The notes under the pieces were generated by a model, which made no database searches, was not told the origin of the DNA, and was given only the letters and a program-made list of their open reading frames with translations. This document shows, in pieces, positions 22,947 through 31,224 of a stretch of DNA of 64,000 nt. The DNA lies in contig NZ_CP023865.1 in the NCBI RefSeq assembly GCF_003711105.1, positions 3,683,001 through 3,747,000 of the forward strand, given 5' to 3'. The translations under genes and the position numbers were made by a program. Numbering within the stretch: position 1 is the first letter of the stretch; every line of letters begins with the position of its first letter. The stretch comes from Actinoplanes teichomyceticus ATCC 31121 (GTDB lineage Bacteria > Actinomycetota > Actinomycetes > Mycobacteriales > Micromonosporaceae).

Positions 22947-25436
22947 TCAAGCCTGCTCGTTGCGCAGCGGTAGCCGGACGACCGCGGTGGTGCCGGTCGG
23001 CTCGTGGCCGGTGATGGTGATGGCCCCGCCGTGCATCTCGACGATGGTGCGCGCCCGGGTCAGTCCGAGTCCGCTGCCGGGAACGCCTTGATGGCGGACG
23101 TTACTGGCCCGGTAGAAGCGGGCGAAGAGCTGATCGATCTCGTCGCCGGGCACGCCGATGCCGGTATCCGTGACGCGCAGTTCCGCGGTCGTGCCGTGGG
23201 ACCGTAGGTGTACCCGCACGTCGCCGCCGTCCCGGCTGTATTTGATCGCGTTCGAGAGCAGGTCGTCGACGACCTCCCGCAGCCGTGCCGGATCGCCGGT
23301 CATGCCGAGCCGCTCCGGCAGGTCGGTGCTCAGCCGCACGCCGTTGCCGGCGGCGGTCGGTCCGGCGGCGTTCGCCGCGTCGGTGACGAGAGCGGCCAGG
23401 TCGACGTCCCGGACGGTGAGGCCGATGTGACCGGCCTCCAGCCCGGCGAGATCCAGCAGGGTCTCGACGATGCCTCGCAGGGCCGCGGTGTTGCGCTCGA
23501 TGGACCGCACCATCTGCCGGCTGTCCTCGTCCAGGCCGGCCGCCTCCTCGCCCAGGAGGGTGGCGTTGGCCGCGATCGAGGTCAGTGGCGTACGCATCTC
23601 GTGGCCGATCAGCGCGAGAAAGTCGTCCCGTGCGCGCTCCAGCTGGCGGGACAGCTCCGTGGCCCGGCACATCGCGACGAAGACCCCGAACTGTGCGGCG
23701 ACGCCGTCCAGCAGCACCGTGAGGACGTCCTGGTGCGGTTCGACGACGGTGGAGTAACAGCTGAGCACGCCGAGCATGGTGTTGCCGTTACGCACCGGCA
23801 CGGACAGCACGGTGCGGATGCCCAGCCGCACGCTGAGTTCGGTGCGGGCGCGGCTGTCCGGGGCGTACAGCCAGTCGGCGTCGGCGAGGTTGGCCACCCA
23901 CAGCGGCTGGCCGGTGGCCCAGACCCGGCCGGTGACGCCGACACCTTTCACCGGGATGTAGTCCGCAAGTTCCTCGGAGCCCGGCGCACTCCAGCGGCCG
24001 ACGGAGTCCAGGTGCTCGCCGGTCTGGTCGATCACCCACAGCTCCGCGTACGGCCAGCCCAGCGTGATGGCCACCGCCCGCAGGACACCGGGCGCCGCCG
24101 CCGGCGGCTCGTTCGCCGCCGCGATGGCCTCGGCCACGGCGAGATGGCAGGTGCGGAACCGTTCCACCCGGCGCAGCGCGGTGATCTCCCGGCCGACCGC
24201 CACGGCGCCCAGCATGCGGCCACCGGAGCCGGTGATCGGTTGAGCGATGGTCGAGAACGTCCGCGGCCGGTGCCCGGGCCGCTCCACCACCACATCGGTC
24301 GCCGGCACGGTCTCGCCGTGCAGGGCGCGCATCAGCGGCGTTCGTTCCCAGCTTATCGGCGTCCCGTCGGGGTGCAGCAGGGAGCCGGTCACCATCCGCG
24401 GCCAGTCGATCGGCACCTCGCCGACCGGCGGCAGCCCCTGCGCCTCCCGCAGCACGCGGTTGACCACCACCAGCCGGCCCTCGTTGTCGCAGGCGATCAC
24501 CCCGACGGTCAGGCTTTCCAGCAGGGCCGCCAGGAAGCTGCCGTTGCGGTCGGCGGCCTCCTCGGCGGCGGCCTGCCCGGTCAGGTCGGTGAGGAACACG
24601 CACGCCCTCGGCCCGTCGGCGGAGCCGACCACCGACAGCGACGCCTGGGCCGTCAGCCGCCGGCCGTTGCGGTGCCGGACACTCACCCGCCGGGACACCT
24701 CGCGGCGCGGCGAGGTGGAGAACAGCCGGGTCAGGGCCACGCCGATCGGACGTCCGTCGTAGTCGGGCAGCACGCTCTCGTCCAGGTGCCGGCCGCACAC
24801 CTCGTCGGCGGTGTAGCCGAGCATCTCCTCGGCGGCGCGGTTCCAGCTCACCACCACACCGTCGCGGTCCACCGCGAGGAACGCCTCCTGCGTGCTGTCC
24901 AGCAGGGACGCGCTGTCCATCCCGCCGGCGGGCACCGGCCCGGGAAGCGCACCAGGCCGCAGCAACCCGGCGATCTCCGCCAGCAGGGCGGCCTGCTCGT
25001 CGGACCACTGCCGGGCCTCGGTGTCGAGCACCGTGAGCGACCCCACCGGCTGGCCGGCGCCGTCGCGCAACGGCACGCCCAGGAACGCCCGTACGCCGTA
25101 CTGCGTGGCCAGCAGATGCTCCCGCAGGCCCGGCTCCCGGAACATGTCCCCGGAGTCGACCGGGCGGCCCGCGCTGACCACGTACTTGCACACGGAGTAC
25201 GCCATCGGCGCATGCCCCTGCTCGTTCAACGCCGGCGGCGGGTGGTGCACACCGACGAAGTACTCCTCCTCGTCGCCGATCAGGGTGACCATTCCCATCG
25301 GCGCCTCGGTCAGCCGCGCCGCGAGCGCTGCCACCGCGTTCAGCGCGACCGGCAGCAGGGCCAGCGCCCGGCGAGCAGTGTCCACCGCCGCGAGCCGCAC
25401 CGGATCGCGCAGCAGTGCGTCGTCAACCACGATCAT
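22947..25436 (-). CDS. Soluble sensor histidine kinase: GAF-PAS-PAS-GAF-HisKA-HATPase
   Basis: 829 residues with no membrane helix. GAF 1 (about 20-160, with KYVVSAGRPVDSGDM and GVRAFLGVPLRDGAG), PAS 1 (about 175-290, STQEAFLAVDRDGVVVSWN), PAS 2 (about 300-420), GAF 2 (about 430-595, VGVTGRVWATGQPLWVANL), then H-box IGHEMRTPLTSIAANATLL with His612, N-box LLSNAIKYSRDGG and G-box GSGLGLTRARTIVEMHGG. The double-GAF build fits cytosolic sensing of light, redox or small ligands; GAF 1 lacks an obvious bilin cysteine motif. ATG 25,436 overlaps the stop of the CheB-like gene (ATGA), so the two are co-translated. Confidence 0.92.
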   Translation of the reverse strand: MIVVDDALLRDPVRLAAVDTARRALALLPVALNAVAALAARLTEAPMGMVTLIGDEEEYFVGVHHPPPALNEQGHAPMAYSVCKYVVSAGRPVDSGDMFREPGLREHLLATQYGVRAFLGVPLRDGAGQPVGSLTVLDTEARQWSDEQAALLAEIAGLLRPGALPGPVPAGGMDSASLLDSTQEAFLAVDRDGVVVSWNRAAEEMLGYTADEVCGRHLDESVLPDYDGRPIGVALTRLFSTSPRREVSRRVSVRHRNGRRLTAQASLSVVGSADGPRACVFLTDLTGQAAAEEAADRNGSFLAALLESLTVGVIACDNEGRLVVVNRVLREAQGLPPVGEVPIDWPRMVTGSLLHPDGTPISWERTPLMRALHGETVPATDVVVERPGHRPRTFSTIAQPITGSGGRMLGAVAVGREITALRRVERFRTCHLAVAEAIAAANEPPAAAPGVLRAVAITLGWPYAELWVIDQTGEHLDSVGRWSAPGSEELADYIPVKGVGVTGRVWATGQPLWVANLADADWLYAPDSRARTELSVRLGIRTVLSVPVRNGNTMLGVLSCYSTVVEPHQDVLTVLLDGVAAQFGVFVAMCRATELSRQLERARDDFLALIGHEMRTPLTSIAANATLLGEEAAGLDEDSRQMVRSIERNTAALRGIVETLLDLAGLEAGHIGLTVRDVDLAALVTDAANAAGPTAAGNGVRLSTDLPERLGMTGDPARLREVVDDLLSNAIKYSRDGGDVRVHLRSHGTTAELRVTDTGIGVPGDEIDQLFARFYRASNVRHQGVPGSGLGLTRARTIVEMHGGAITITGHEPTGTTAVVRLPLRNEQA

Positions 25437-25750
25437 GGACACGACCGATATCCGGGGTACACGCCGCGGCCACCGCCTTCGCGCGGCGGTCGCGCCGCGG
25501 CCCGGGTAGCGCCCTCGGGATCCGGCCCGGCGAGGTAGACCCGTCCCGGCCGCAGCGCCTGGCCGTCGACCGCCACCGCGGCCGGCAGCGGCCCGGCGCG
25601 GTCGAACTGCGCGGCGTCCCGCTCCCCGGCCGCGGTGATCGTCACCAGCAGCGCGGTGCGCAGGTCCGGGGGCAGGCCCGCGAGCAGGGTGGTGGCGGCC
25701 TCCAGAGCGCCGAGCGAGCCTCCGATCGCCACCAGATCTCGATTCGCCAT
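25433..25750 (-). CDS. Truncated CheB-like methylesterase-fold protein
   Basis: 105 residues. DLVAIGGSLGALEAATTLLAGLPPDL and RAGPLPAAVAVDGQALRPGRVYLAGPDP follow the first half of the CheB catalytic domain (compare IGASAGG and PLRPGRIYVAPPD). The nucleophile-position serine (S12, in GGSLGA) is kept, but the catalytic His region is replaced by ITAAGERDA and the C-terminal half with the catalytic Asp is missing. So it cannot be a normal methylesterase. It is coupled to the downstream kinase gene, so it may be a regulatory or binding remnant, or a decaying gene. Confidence 0.7.
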   Translation of the reverse strand: MANRDLVAIGGSLGALEAATTLLAGLPPDLRTALLVTITAAGERDAAQFDRAGPLPAAVAVDGQALRPGRVYLAGPDPEGATRAAARPPREGGGRGVYPGYRSCP

Positions 25751-26322
25751 GAAGCACTCGCCCCTCGTCCCGCCGGAACCGGCGCGGAGCGTCTTCCCCG
25801 TCAGCGGGAAAATATTCCTGATTTGCCGGATTAGATGGCTTGTCGGTACGGTACCGGCGCGCGCCCAGCACGCCGTCGGCCCCGAGACCGCGTCGAGGGC
25901 GCCGGCAGCTACGGCGCCGGGCTGTCTCGATACCTGCTCGACGAGGGCATCTCGGTGGTGGAAGTGGTGCGGCCGAATCGGCAGACCCCAGCCGTCGCGG
26001 TAAGACCGACGCGATCGACGCCGCGGCCGCTGCGCGGTCGGTGCTGGTCACGCTCGCAGGTGCGGCGCGACCGGCTGCGCACCCCTGCCGCTGCCACAGC
26101 TCGTCGGCGCCGCGGCGCGGTACCGATGTACGCGTGTAGGGGCGCTCACGCGTCGGCCCCATCGGCGGCCGCCGGGGTCGGTCGTCAGGATGGCCGGCTC
26201 GCCGGCCGGGCCGGCCGGTGGTCGTAGCGGGCCGCTGTCGCTTCGTCCTGTTGCCGCTGTCGCTCCGTCCTGTTGCCGCTGTCGCTTCGTCCTGTTGCCG
26301 CTATCGCTTCGTCCTGCTGCTG
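25751..26322. other. Intergenic region with transposase scar and repeats
   Basis: Apart from the IS110 remnant and the 22-bp repeats listed separately, no gene is seen here. Confidence 0.5.
25885..26060 (+). pseudogene. IS110-family transposase remnant, frameshifted
   Basis: VEGAGSYGAGLSRYLLDEGI followed by SVVEVVRPNRQ in one frame matches the DEDD-domain region of IS110 transposases (EGTGSYG...VVEVdRPNRq). After a frameshift near 25,985-26,000 the match continues as GKTDAIDAAAAARSVL (usual GKSDpiDAeaAARavL). Only about 60 codons remain; both ends are gone. Confidence 0.8.
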
Positions 26323-26340
26323 CTATCGCTTCGTGCTGTC
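26232..26340. repeat. 22-bp tandem repeat (about five copies)
   Basis: GCTGTCGCTTCGTCCTGTTGCC recurs about five times with a few changes, ending near the 3' end of the minus-strand membrane protein gene. Composition is notably more AT- and pyrimidine-rich than the surroundings. The last unit overlaps the final codons of that gene. Confidence 0.85.
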
Positions 26341-27348
26341 GCGGGTGAGCGAGCCGCACACCGCGTCACGTTCGGCGCGGCCGTAAGCTCGGACGACCCG
26401 TCGCCGGGCGATCAGCGCAGCCGGCACGACGATCACCGGGGCAGCCGCCGAGACGGCGATCGCCGCTGTGGCCAGCGTCGTCCAGTCCGCGTTCGGTCCG
26501 CCGCCGTACAGGCCGACGGCGAGTTCCTCGGCCAGCGGATGCAGCCACAGCATGCCGATCGGGTAGAGCAGCACCAGCAGTGCCCAAGCGCCACGGAGGT
26601 CGTTGCGCGCTGCCGGCCCCATGCCGGCGAGCAACGTCACCAGCAGAAGCGCCGTCCCGGCGCCGGGAAGGACCTGCCCGGCGGGCCAGCCGTAGGACAC
26701 GGACAAGGCTTCGCCGCTGTCATGGGCGAAGGTCGCCGCCACGGGGAGCGCTGCGGCGGCGCCGGCGAGGGGCAGCAGTCGTAGCCACACGGGCAGCCGG
26801 GCCGGAACGCCGAGCGCCACCAATCCGAGGCTGGCCTGGGCGAGCAGTACGAACAGCGGAGGCCGGGACCGGCCGACGACGGCGGCAAGCGGTCCGACGG
26901 CAAGGGTGAGGACGAGGGCGGAACCGATCGCCAGGCGCGTCCACCGGCCGGGTGCCACCACGTGCACCACCGCAGCGAGCAGCCAGGCCGCCCACACGCC
27001 GACGCCGAGTGAGGCGGACATGCCGTGCTGCTCGAAGCCGAACCACGGCGTCGTCCACGGGTTGAGCTCCAACACGGTCCAGCCGCCGGCGAGAGCCGTG
27101 GCGGTCAACAGCGCCAGCGGCGCGGCCAGCCGCAGTCCCGGGCCGATACCGGTCGCGCCGACCTCGCGTAGCCGCTGGCGTAACCCGCCGCCGGCCAGGT
27201 CGGTCACATCGGCGGCCGAAGGCCACCGCTGGTCCGGCGAGGAGAGGGCGAGGTACGTACCGACGATCTCGGTGCCGCGCTCGTTGCGGTAGCCGGCCGG
27301 ATAGAAGATCCGGACCAATCGCAGATAGCGGCGTTCCAGGTCGCTCAT
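26323..27348 (-). CDS. Polytopic membrane protein paired with PadR
   Basis: 341 residues. A cytosolic N-terminus (MSDLERRYLRLVRIFYPAGYRNERGTEI region, residues 1-28) precedes about eight hydrophobic helices. This N-terminal pattern is common in actinobacterial membrane proteins encoded directly after PadR regulators; function unknown. The ATG overlaps the PadR stop (ATGA at 27,345-27,348), so they form an operon. The C-terminus runs into the 22-bp repeat array. Confidence 0.82.
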   Translation of the reverse strand: MSDLERRYLRLVRIFYPAGYRNERGTEIVGTYLALSSPDQRWPSAADVTDLAGGGLRQRLREVGATGIGPGLRLAAPLALLTATALAGGWTVLELNPWTTPWFGFEQHGMSASLGVGVWAAWLLAAVVHVVAPGRWTRLAIGSALVLTLAVGPLAAVVGRSRPPLFVLLAQASLGLVALGVPARLPVWLRLLPLAGAAAALPVAATFAHDSGEALSVSYGWPAGQVLPGAGTALLLVTLLAGMGPAARNDLRGAWALLVLLYPIGMLWLHPLAEELAVGLYGGGPNADWTTLATAAIAVSAAAPVIVVPAALIARRRVVRAYGRAERDAVCGSLTRDSTKR

Positions 27349-27701
27349 GCGGGCCCTCCGCTGAGCCGGGGTGTGCCCCGACGGGTACGGGCGTTCAGTC
27401 GCGCGGTCGCGGCCTCGACGTTGCGGCGCATCCGCTCGGTCTCGTCGGCGAGCAGATCACCACCGTGCTCGGTGAGCCGGTAGTAGCGGCGCAGCCGGCT
27501 GTCCACCACCTCCTCCCGCTCGACGGTGACCAGGCCGGCGTCGAGCAATCGGTCGAGGGCGCCGTAGAGCGTGCCGGGGCGCAGCGAGACGCGGCCGCCG
27601 GAAAGCCGGGCCACCTCGGTGATCAGCGCGTAGCCGTGCAGAGGCTCGGCCGCCAGGGCGGTGAGGATGAGGAAGGTGGGCTCGCGTACCGGTGTCTCCA
27701 C
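27345..27701 (-). CDS. PadR-family transcriptional regulator
   Basis: 118 residues from GTG. Winged helix with EPTFLILTALAAEPLHGYAL, GTLYGALDRLLDAGLV and RRYYRLTEHGGDLL, followed by a short C-terminal helix as in PadR subfamily 2. A longer frame extends to 28,073, but the family begins at this GTG. It likely represses its own operon with the membrane protein. The upstream AT-rich stretch (about 27,711-27,735, with GATATAAC) may hold the promoter. Confidence 0.88.
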   Translation of the reverse strand: METPVREPTFLILTALAAEPLHGYALITEVARLSGGRVSLRPGTLYGALDRLLDAGLVTVEREEVVDSRLRRYYRLTEHGGDLLADETERMRRNVEAATARLNARTRRGTPRLSGGPA

Positions 27702-28242
27702 CCCGGCAATGTATCGGGTCCGAAGATATAACGGTAGGTGTGCGGAGGGTTGAGGGAAGCGGCCGGTGTAGAACCGGTACGCCTTACGGCTGGCAGCGGT
27801 GGCGCTGCCGGCGCCGAGGCCGTCAGCAGCCCGTGGTGGACCTCGGGCAGGGGCGGTGACGTGCACGAGCCCGGCCGCCGCGAACGGTGCGGACGCGGCG
27901 CGCAGAACCGCACGTTGCGTCCACACCCAGGCGGGCGACGCCGACGAGGTGGCCGGCGACCTGGGCGGCGGCCGCCACCCGCACCGCACGACGGCGGCGG
28001 GATGCTCGGGGCGCGCGGGCATCAGGCCGACGATCGCGGTCCGCGATCGCATCGTAGCCGGCCCGGCGCTCACCAGGGCACGGGCTTGTTAGACCAATGC
28101 ACGGATCTGCCGATGTGCGGATGCTGTCATCCGCCTGGAACGACGCGGGATCGGGCCGCCCGCGTTGTGGCCGTGACAGCTCGGGTAGCGACCGGGGCGG
28201 CGAGCGAGTCCGGCCCGGAGCCGGAAGCCGTAGGGTGTCGGC
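27702..28242. other. Long intergenic region between PadR and PIG-L deacetylase genes
   Basis: No gene recognised on either strand. It contains a perfect 19-bp palindrome at 28,031-28,049 (CGATCGCGG arms around one T), which could be an operator or hairpin. Open frames here lack recognisable motifs. Confidence 0.45.
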
Positions 28243-29076
28243 ATGGTTGATCGATCCCTGACCTTGATGGCGGTGCACGCCCATCCCGACGACGAAGCTT
28301 CGAGCACCGGCGGGGTCCTCGCCCGCTGTGCCGCGGAGGGGATCACGACAGTGCTCGTGACGTGCACCGACGGGCGTTGCGGGGACGGGCCGGGCGGGGT
28401 CAAGCCGGGTGCGCCGGGGCACGATCCGGTGGCGGTGGCCGCGATGCGTCGCGAGGAGCTCGAGGTGAGCTGCGCCGCGCTCAAGGTCACGCACCTCGAA
28501 CTGCTCGGCTACGCCGACTCCGGGATGATGGGGTGGCCGAGCAACGACGCGCCCGGCTCGTTCTGGAGCGTGCCGGTCGCCGCGGCGGCAGACCGGCTCG
28601 CCGTCCTCATCCGGCGGTACCAGCCCGACGTCGTCGTCACCTACGACGAGAACGGCTTCTACGGCCATCCCGACCACATCCAGGCGCACCGCGTCACCAT
28701 GGCCGCGGTCGCGCTGACCGGCGTGCCGGCCAAGGTGTACTGGACGACCGCGCCGCACTCGGGGATGGCCGCGCTCGGCGAGGCGCTGCGCGAGCTGGGG
28801 GTCGACTGGGCGGAGGCCGAGATGACCGAGGACGCCCCACCCCCGCAGATCGGCTTGCCGGATGCGGAGATCACCACCTGGGTGGACACCCGGGCGTTCG
28901 GCGCCCAGAAGTACGACGCACTCGCGGCGCACGCCAGCCAGAGCGAGAACATCGAGTTCCTGCGCATGGGCAAGGAGCGCTTCACCGACCTGATGGGGGT
29001 CGAGACGTTCCTGCGCGTGCGGGACACCACCGGCGCGCCGCTACCCGAGGACGATCTGTTCGCTGGACTGCGCTGA
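28243..29076 (+). CDS. PIG-L (LmbE) family deacetylase
   Basis: 277 residues. Zinc-site motif AHPDDE (H14, D17) and the second histidine in YGHPDHIQAHR place it among LmbE/MshB/Mca-like N-acetylglucosaminyl deacetylases and amidases. TYDENGFYGHPDH is typical of actinobacterial members. It could act on mycothiol-type conjugates or another N-acyl sugar; there are no mycothiol genes nearby. AGGG lies 7 bp before the ATG. Confidence 0.88.
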   Translation: MVDRSLTLMAVHAHPDDEASSTGGVLARCAAEGITTVLVTCTDGRCGDGPGGVKPGAPGHDPVAVAAMRREELEVSCAALKVTHLELLGYADSGMMGWPSNDAPGSFWSVPVAAAADRLAVLIRRYQPDVVVTYDENGFYGHPDHIQAHRVTMAAVALTGVPAKVYWTTAPHSGMAALGEALRELGVDWAEAEMTEDAPPPQIGLPDAEITTWVDTRAFGAQKYDALAAHASQSENIEFLRMGKERFTDLMGVETFLRVRDTTGAPLPEDDLFAGLR

Positions 29077-29140
29077 GCGGTCCGACCGCCGGGCGGACAC
29101 CAACACGCCCGCCATCCTCATCTGCCGTCAGTAGCTCCGC

Positions 29141-29440
29141 TTACTGCGTCACAAGGCGCCGGCGCGGGCGGAACGCGATCAACGCGACGAGCAACAGCGT
29201 CACCGGCAGACCGAGGAGCCACAGGGCGGTCCCGCGGTCGATCCACCCCGCCGTGCGAGCGATGTCCACCAGCGCCCCGGTCAACACGGCGCCGCCGAAC
29301 GTGAGGCAGAACGAGATCGCCTCCCGCTGCGTACGCCAATCCGACCTGGAGCCTTTCATCACGATAGGCGTGTCGGTCACCAGCGCCCATACGCCGCCGC
29401 CGATGAGGAACGCGGCCAACGCCAGTGCCACAACATTCAT
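29141..29440 (-). CDS. Small membrane protein
   Basis: 99 residues with three hydrophobic segments: an N-terminal helix (VVALALAAFLIGGGVWALV), a central one (AISFCLTFGGAVLTGALV) and a C-terminal one (ALWLLGLPVTLLLVALIAF) followed by basic residues. No family recognised. ATG 29,440 is chosen; GTG 29,446 is also possible. It is convergent with the PIG-L gene. Confidence 0.6.
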   Translation of the reverse strand: MNVVALALAAFLIGGGVWALVTDTPIVMKGSRSDWRTQREAISFCLTFGGAVLTGALVDIARTAGWIDRGTALWLLGLPVTLLLVALIAFRPRRRLVTQ

Positions 29441-29552
29441 GATCACGTCAGCGAGCCTAACCGTGGCCGCAATTGATGCGGACCGGGTGTTCAGGGGAAA
29501 GGCCGCAGCCCTTCGTCCGTGATGCGCCACGCCGACGAGCCGGACCTGGCCG

Positions 29553-29584
29553 GTCCCCGCCGGTGGCTTCCGCCTGGCGGGGAC
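29553..29584. terminator. Hairpin after the first CBM2 esterase gene
   Basis: Arms GTCCCCGCC and GGCGGGGAC with a 14-nt loop, about 80 bp beyond the minus-strand stop at 29,662; outer bases extend the stem with a 2-nt bulge. Confidence 0.5.
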
Positions 29585-29661
29585 TCCGGCCGCCGTCCCG
29601 CCGCCGGACGACCCGCGCCGGCCGTGATCGGCTTCGTTCGGGCCGGCGGCGACCGGCTTCG

Positions 29662-30951
29662 TCAGCCGCTGGTACAGGGGGAGCCGTTCAGCCCGTACGT
29701 GCTCGGCGCTCCGGCGTTGCCCGTGTGTGTGGCCTGGAAGCCCAGGCTGACCGACCCGCCCGGCGGCAGGCTGGCGTTGTAGCCGACGTTCGTCGCCGTG
29801 ACCCGTCCCGACGTGGGCGCATAGGTGGCGTTCCAGCCGTTGGTGATGGTCTGGCCGCTGGGCAGGGTGAAGGCGAGCGTCCAGCCGGTGAGGGGCGAGC
29901 TGCCGGTGTTGGTGACCGTGATGTCGGCGGTCAGGCCGTTGTTCCAGGCGTTGACCGTGCTGGTGACACGGCACGCGGCGCCACCGGGTGCCGGGCCGCT
30001 GGACGCGGACGCTGAAGGGGAGGACGGCGAGGGGGACGCCGGGTCCGAGGGCGTGGTACCGCCGCCGAACTGGCTGAAGAACTGCCACACCTCGCCGGAG
30101 ACCCACGACGACGACGCGTTGCGGTCGACCGGAAGCGGCACGTGGTCGCCGTCGAAGGCGGCCCACTGGACGGGATATCCCGCCCGGCATCCCGGGTAGG
30201 CGGTGGTGATGTGGGTTCCGCTGCCCGACGCCGGCTCCGGTGGATTGTGGGCCGTGCAGCCGTTGAGGCGCACGAAGGTGTCCCGGATCGAGCGACCCAT
30301 CGAGACGTTCAGGACGCTGTCACGGATCCCGTGGATGCCGAAGTAGGCCACCGGCTGGGACGCCGGGGAGCAGCCGCTGAGGTTCGCGCCGGCGATCGGT
30401 GCGACCGCCCGGAACACGGTCGGCCGGGCGCACGCCAGGGCGTAGCTCATCGCGCCGCCGTAGCTGAAGCCCAGCGCGAATCGTCGGGAGGTGTCGACGC
30501 ACAAATCGTTCTCGACCACCCGGAGGATGTCGTCGATCAGGGTGACGTCGCGGCCGCCGGTGTTGGCCCAGCCCGCATCGAGGCCCTGAGGCGCGATGAA
30601 GATGGCGCTGTTGCCGGATCGTTGCTGCAGACCGTAGAAGCCGTTGCCGACCACATCGTTGGCGCTGCCGTTGAGCCAGTGCAGTCCCACGACCAGCCGA
30701 TGGGCCTGGGTGTTGGTGTAGGTGCTCGGCAGCCGCAGGATGTAGGTGCGGGCCTGGCCGCCGCTCTGGATCGTGTAGGTCCCGTCGCGCAGGGTCGGGG
30801 TCTTCCCGCATCCTGCGGTCGCTGCCGCCGAGCTGTTCACCTCGGCCGACGCCGAGCCGTCGGGCAAGATCATCATGCCCGCCGCGGCCAGCAGCGCCGC
30901 GGCGAAGGTCCCGGTCAGGACCCGTAGAGTCCGCGTCTCTCGTTCTGTCAT
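29662..30951 (-). CDS. Secreted PHB-depolymerase/feruloyl-esterase-like enzyme with C-terminal CBM2
   Basis: 429 residues. Signal peptide about 1-36 (ending GSASAEV). Alpha/beta-hydrolase domain (about 45-310): nucleophile Ser163 in GFSYGGAM, an Asp in HGIRDSVL and His in FDGDHVPLP. A Pro/Ser linker (about 311-330) leads to a cellulose-binding CBM2 (about 332-429) with AWNNGL, GWTLAF and GWNATY tryptophans and flanking Cys. Likely removes ester groups (feruloyl or acetyl) from plant polysaccharides while anchored to cellulose. ATG 30,951 follows GAGGAG. The next gene upstream is a similar esterase. Confidence 0.9.
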   Translation of the reverse strand: MTERETRTLRVLTGTFAAALLAAAGMMILPDGSASAEVNSSAAATAGCGKTPTLRDGTYTIQSGGQARTYILRLPSTYTNTQAHRLVVGLHWLNGSANDVVGNGFYGLQQRSGNSAIFIAPQGLDAGWANTGGRDVTLIDDILRVVENDLCVDTSRRFALGFSYGGAMSYALACARPTVFRAVAPIAGANLSGCSPASQPVAYFGIHGIRDSVLNVSMGRSIRDTFVRLNGCTAHNPPEPASGSGTHITTAYPGCRAGYPVQWAAFDGDHVPLPVDRNASSSWVSGEVWQFFSQFGGGTTPSDPASPSPSSPSASASSGPAPGGAACRVTSTVNAWNNGLTADITVTNTGSSPLTGWTLAFTLPSGQTITNGWNATYAPTSGRVTATNVGYNASLPPGGSVSLGFQATHTGNAGAPSTYGLNGSPCTSG

Positions 30952-31149
30952 GGTCGGTCTCCTCGATGCCGGTAGGGGAGGTCGATCGTTGGCGCCGGCC
31001 CCCGGGGTCTGCCCACGCCTGCTGTCCGGCCGCCGTGACATCCTCCGGCGGTCACCTCTGGATCAGTACGCGAGGTAGCCGCGCAATGACGATGCGGGCC
31101 GGCACGTCACCGCCCAGCCGTATTTCTCGTGCGCCTGCACCCGGGGCGC

Positions 31150-31181
31150 TCCCGGGCGCGCACCGGGGTGTGCGCCCGGGA
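31150..31181. terminator. Hairpin after the second CBM2 esterase gene
   Basis: TCCCGGGCG...CAC and GTGCGCCCGGGA pair around CGGGGT with a 2-nt bulge, about 45 bp past the minus-strand stop at 31,225. Confidence 0.55.
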
Positions 31182-31224
31182 ACCGTCGTCCGGTCCGGCC
31201 GATCGCGGGTGAGCGCCGCCGCTG

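Noticed and set aside
25437..26162. Longer version of the GAF/PAS kinase starting at 26,162
   Set aside because: The extra part is the CheB-like gene read in the wrong frame plus intergenic DNA; the domain match begins at 25,436.
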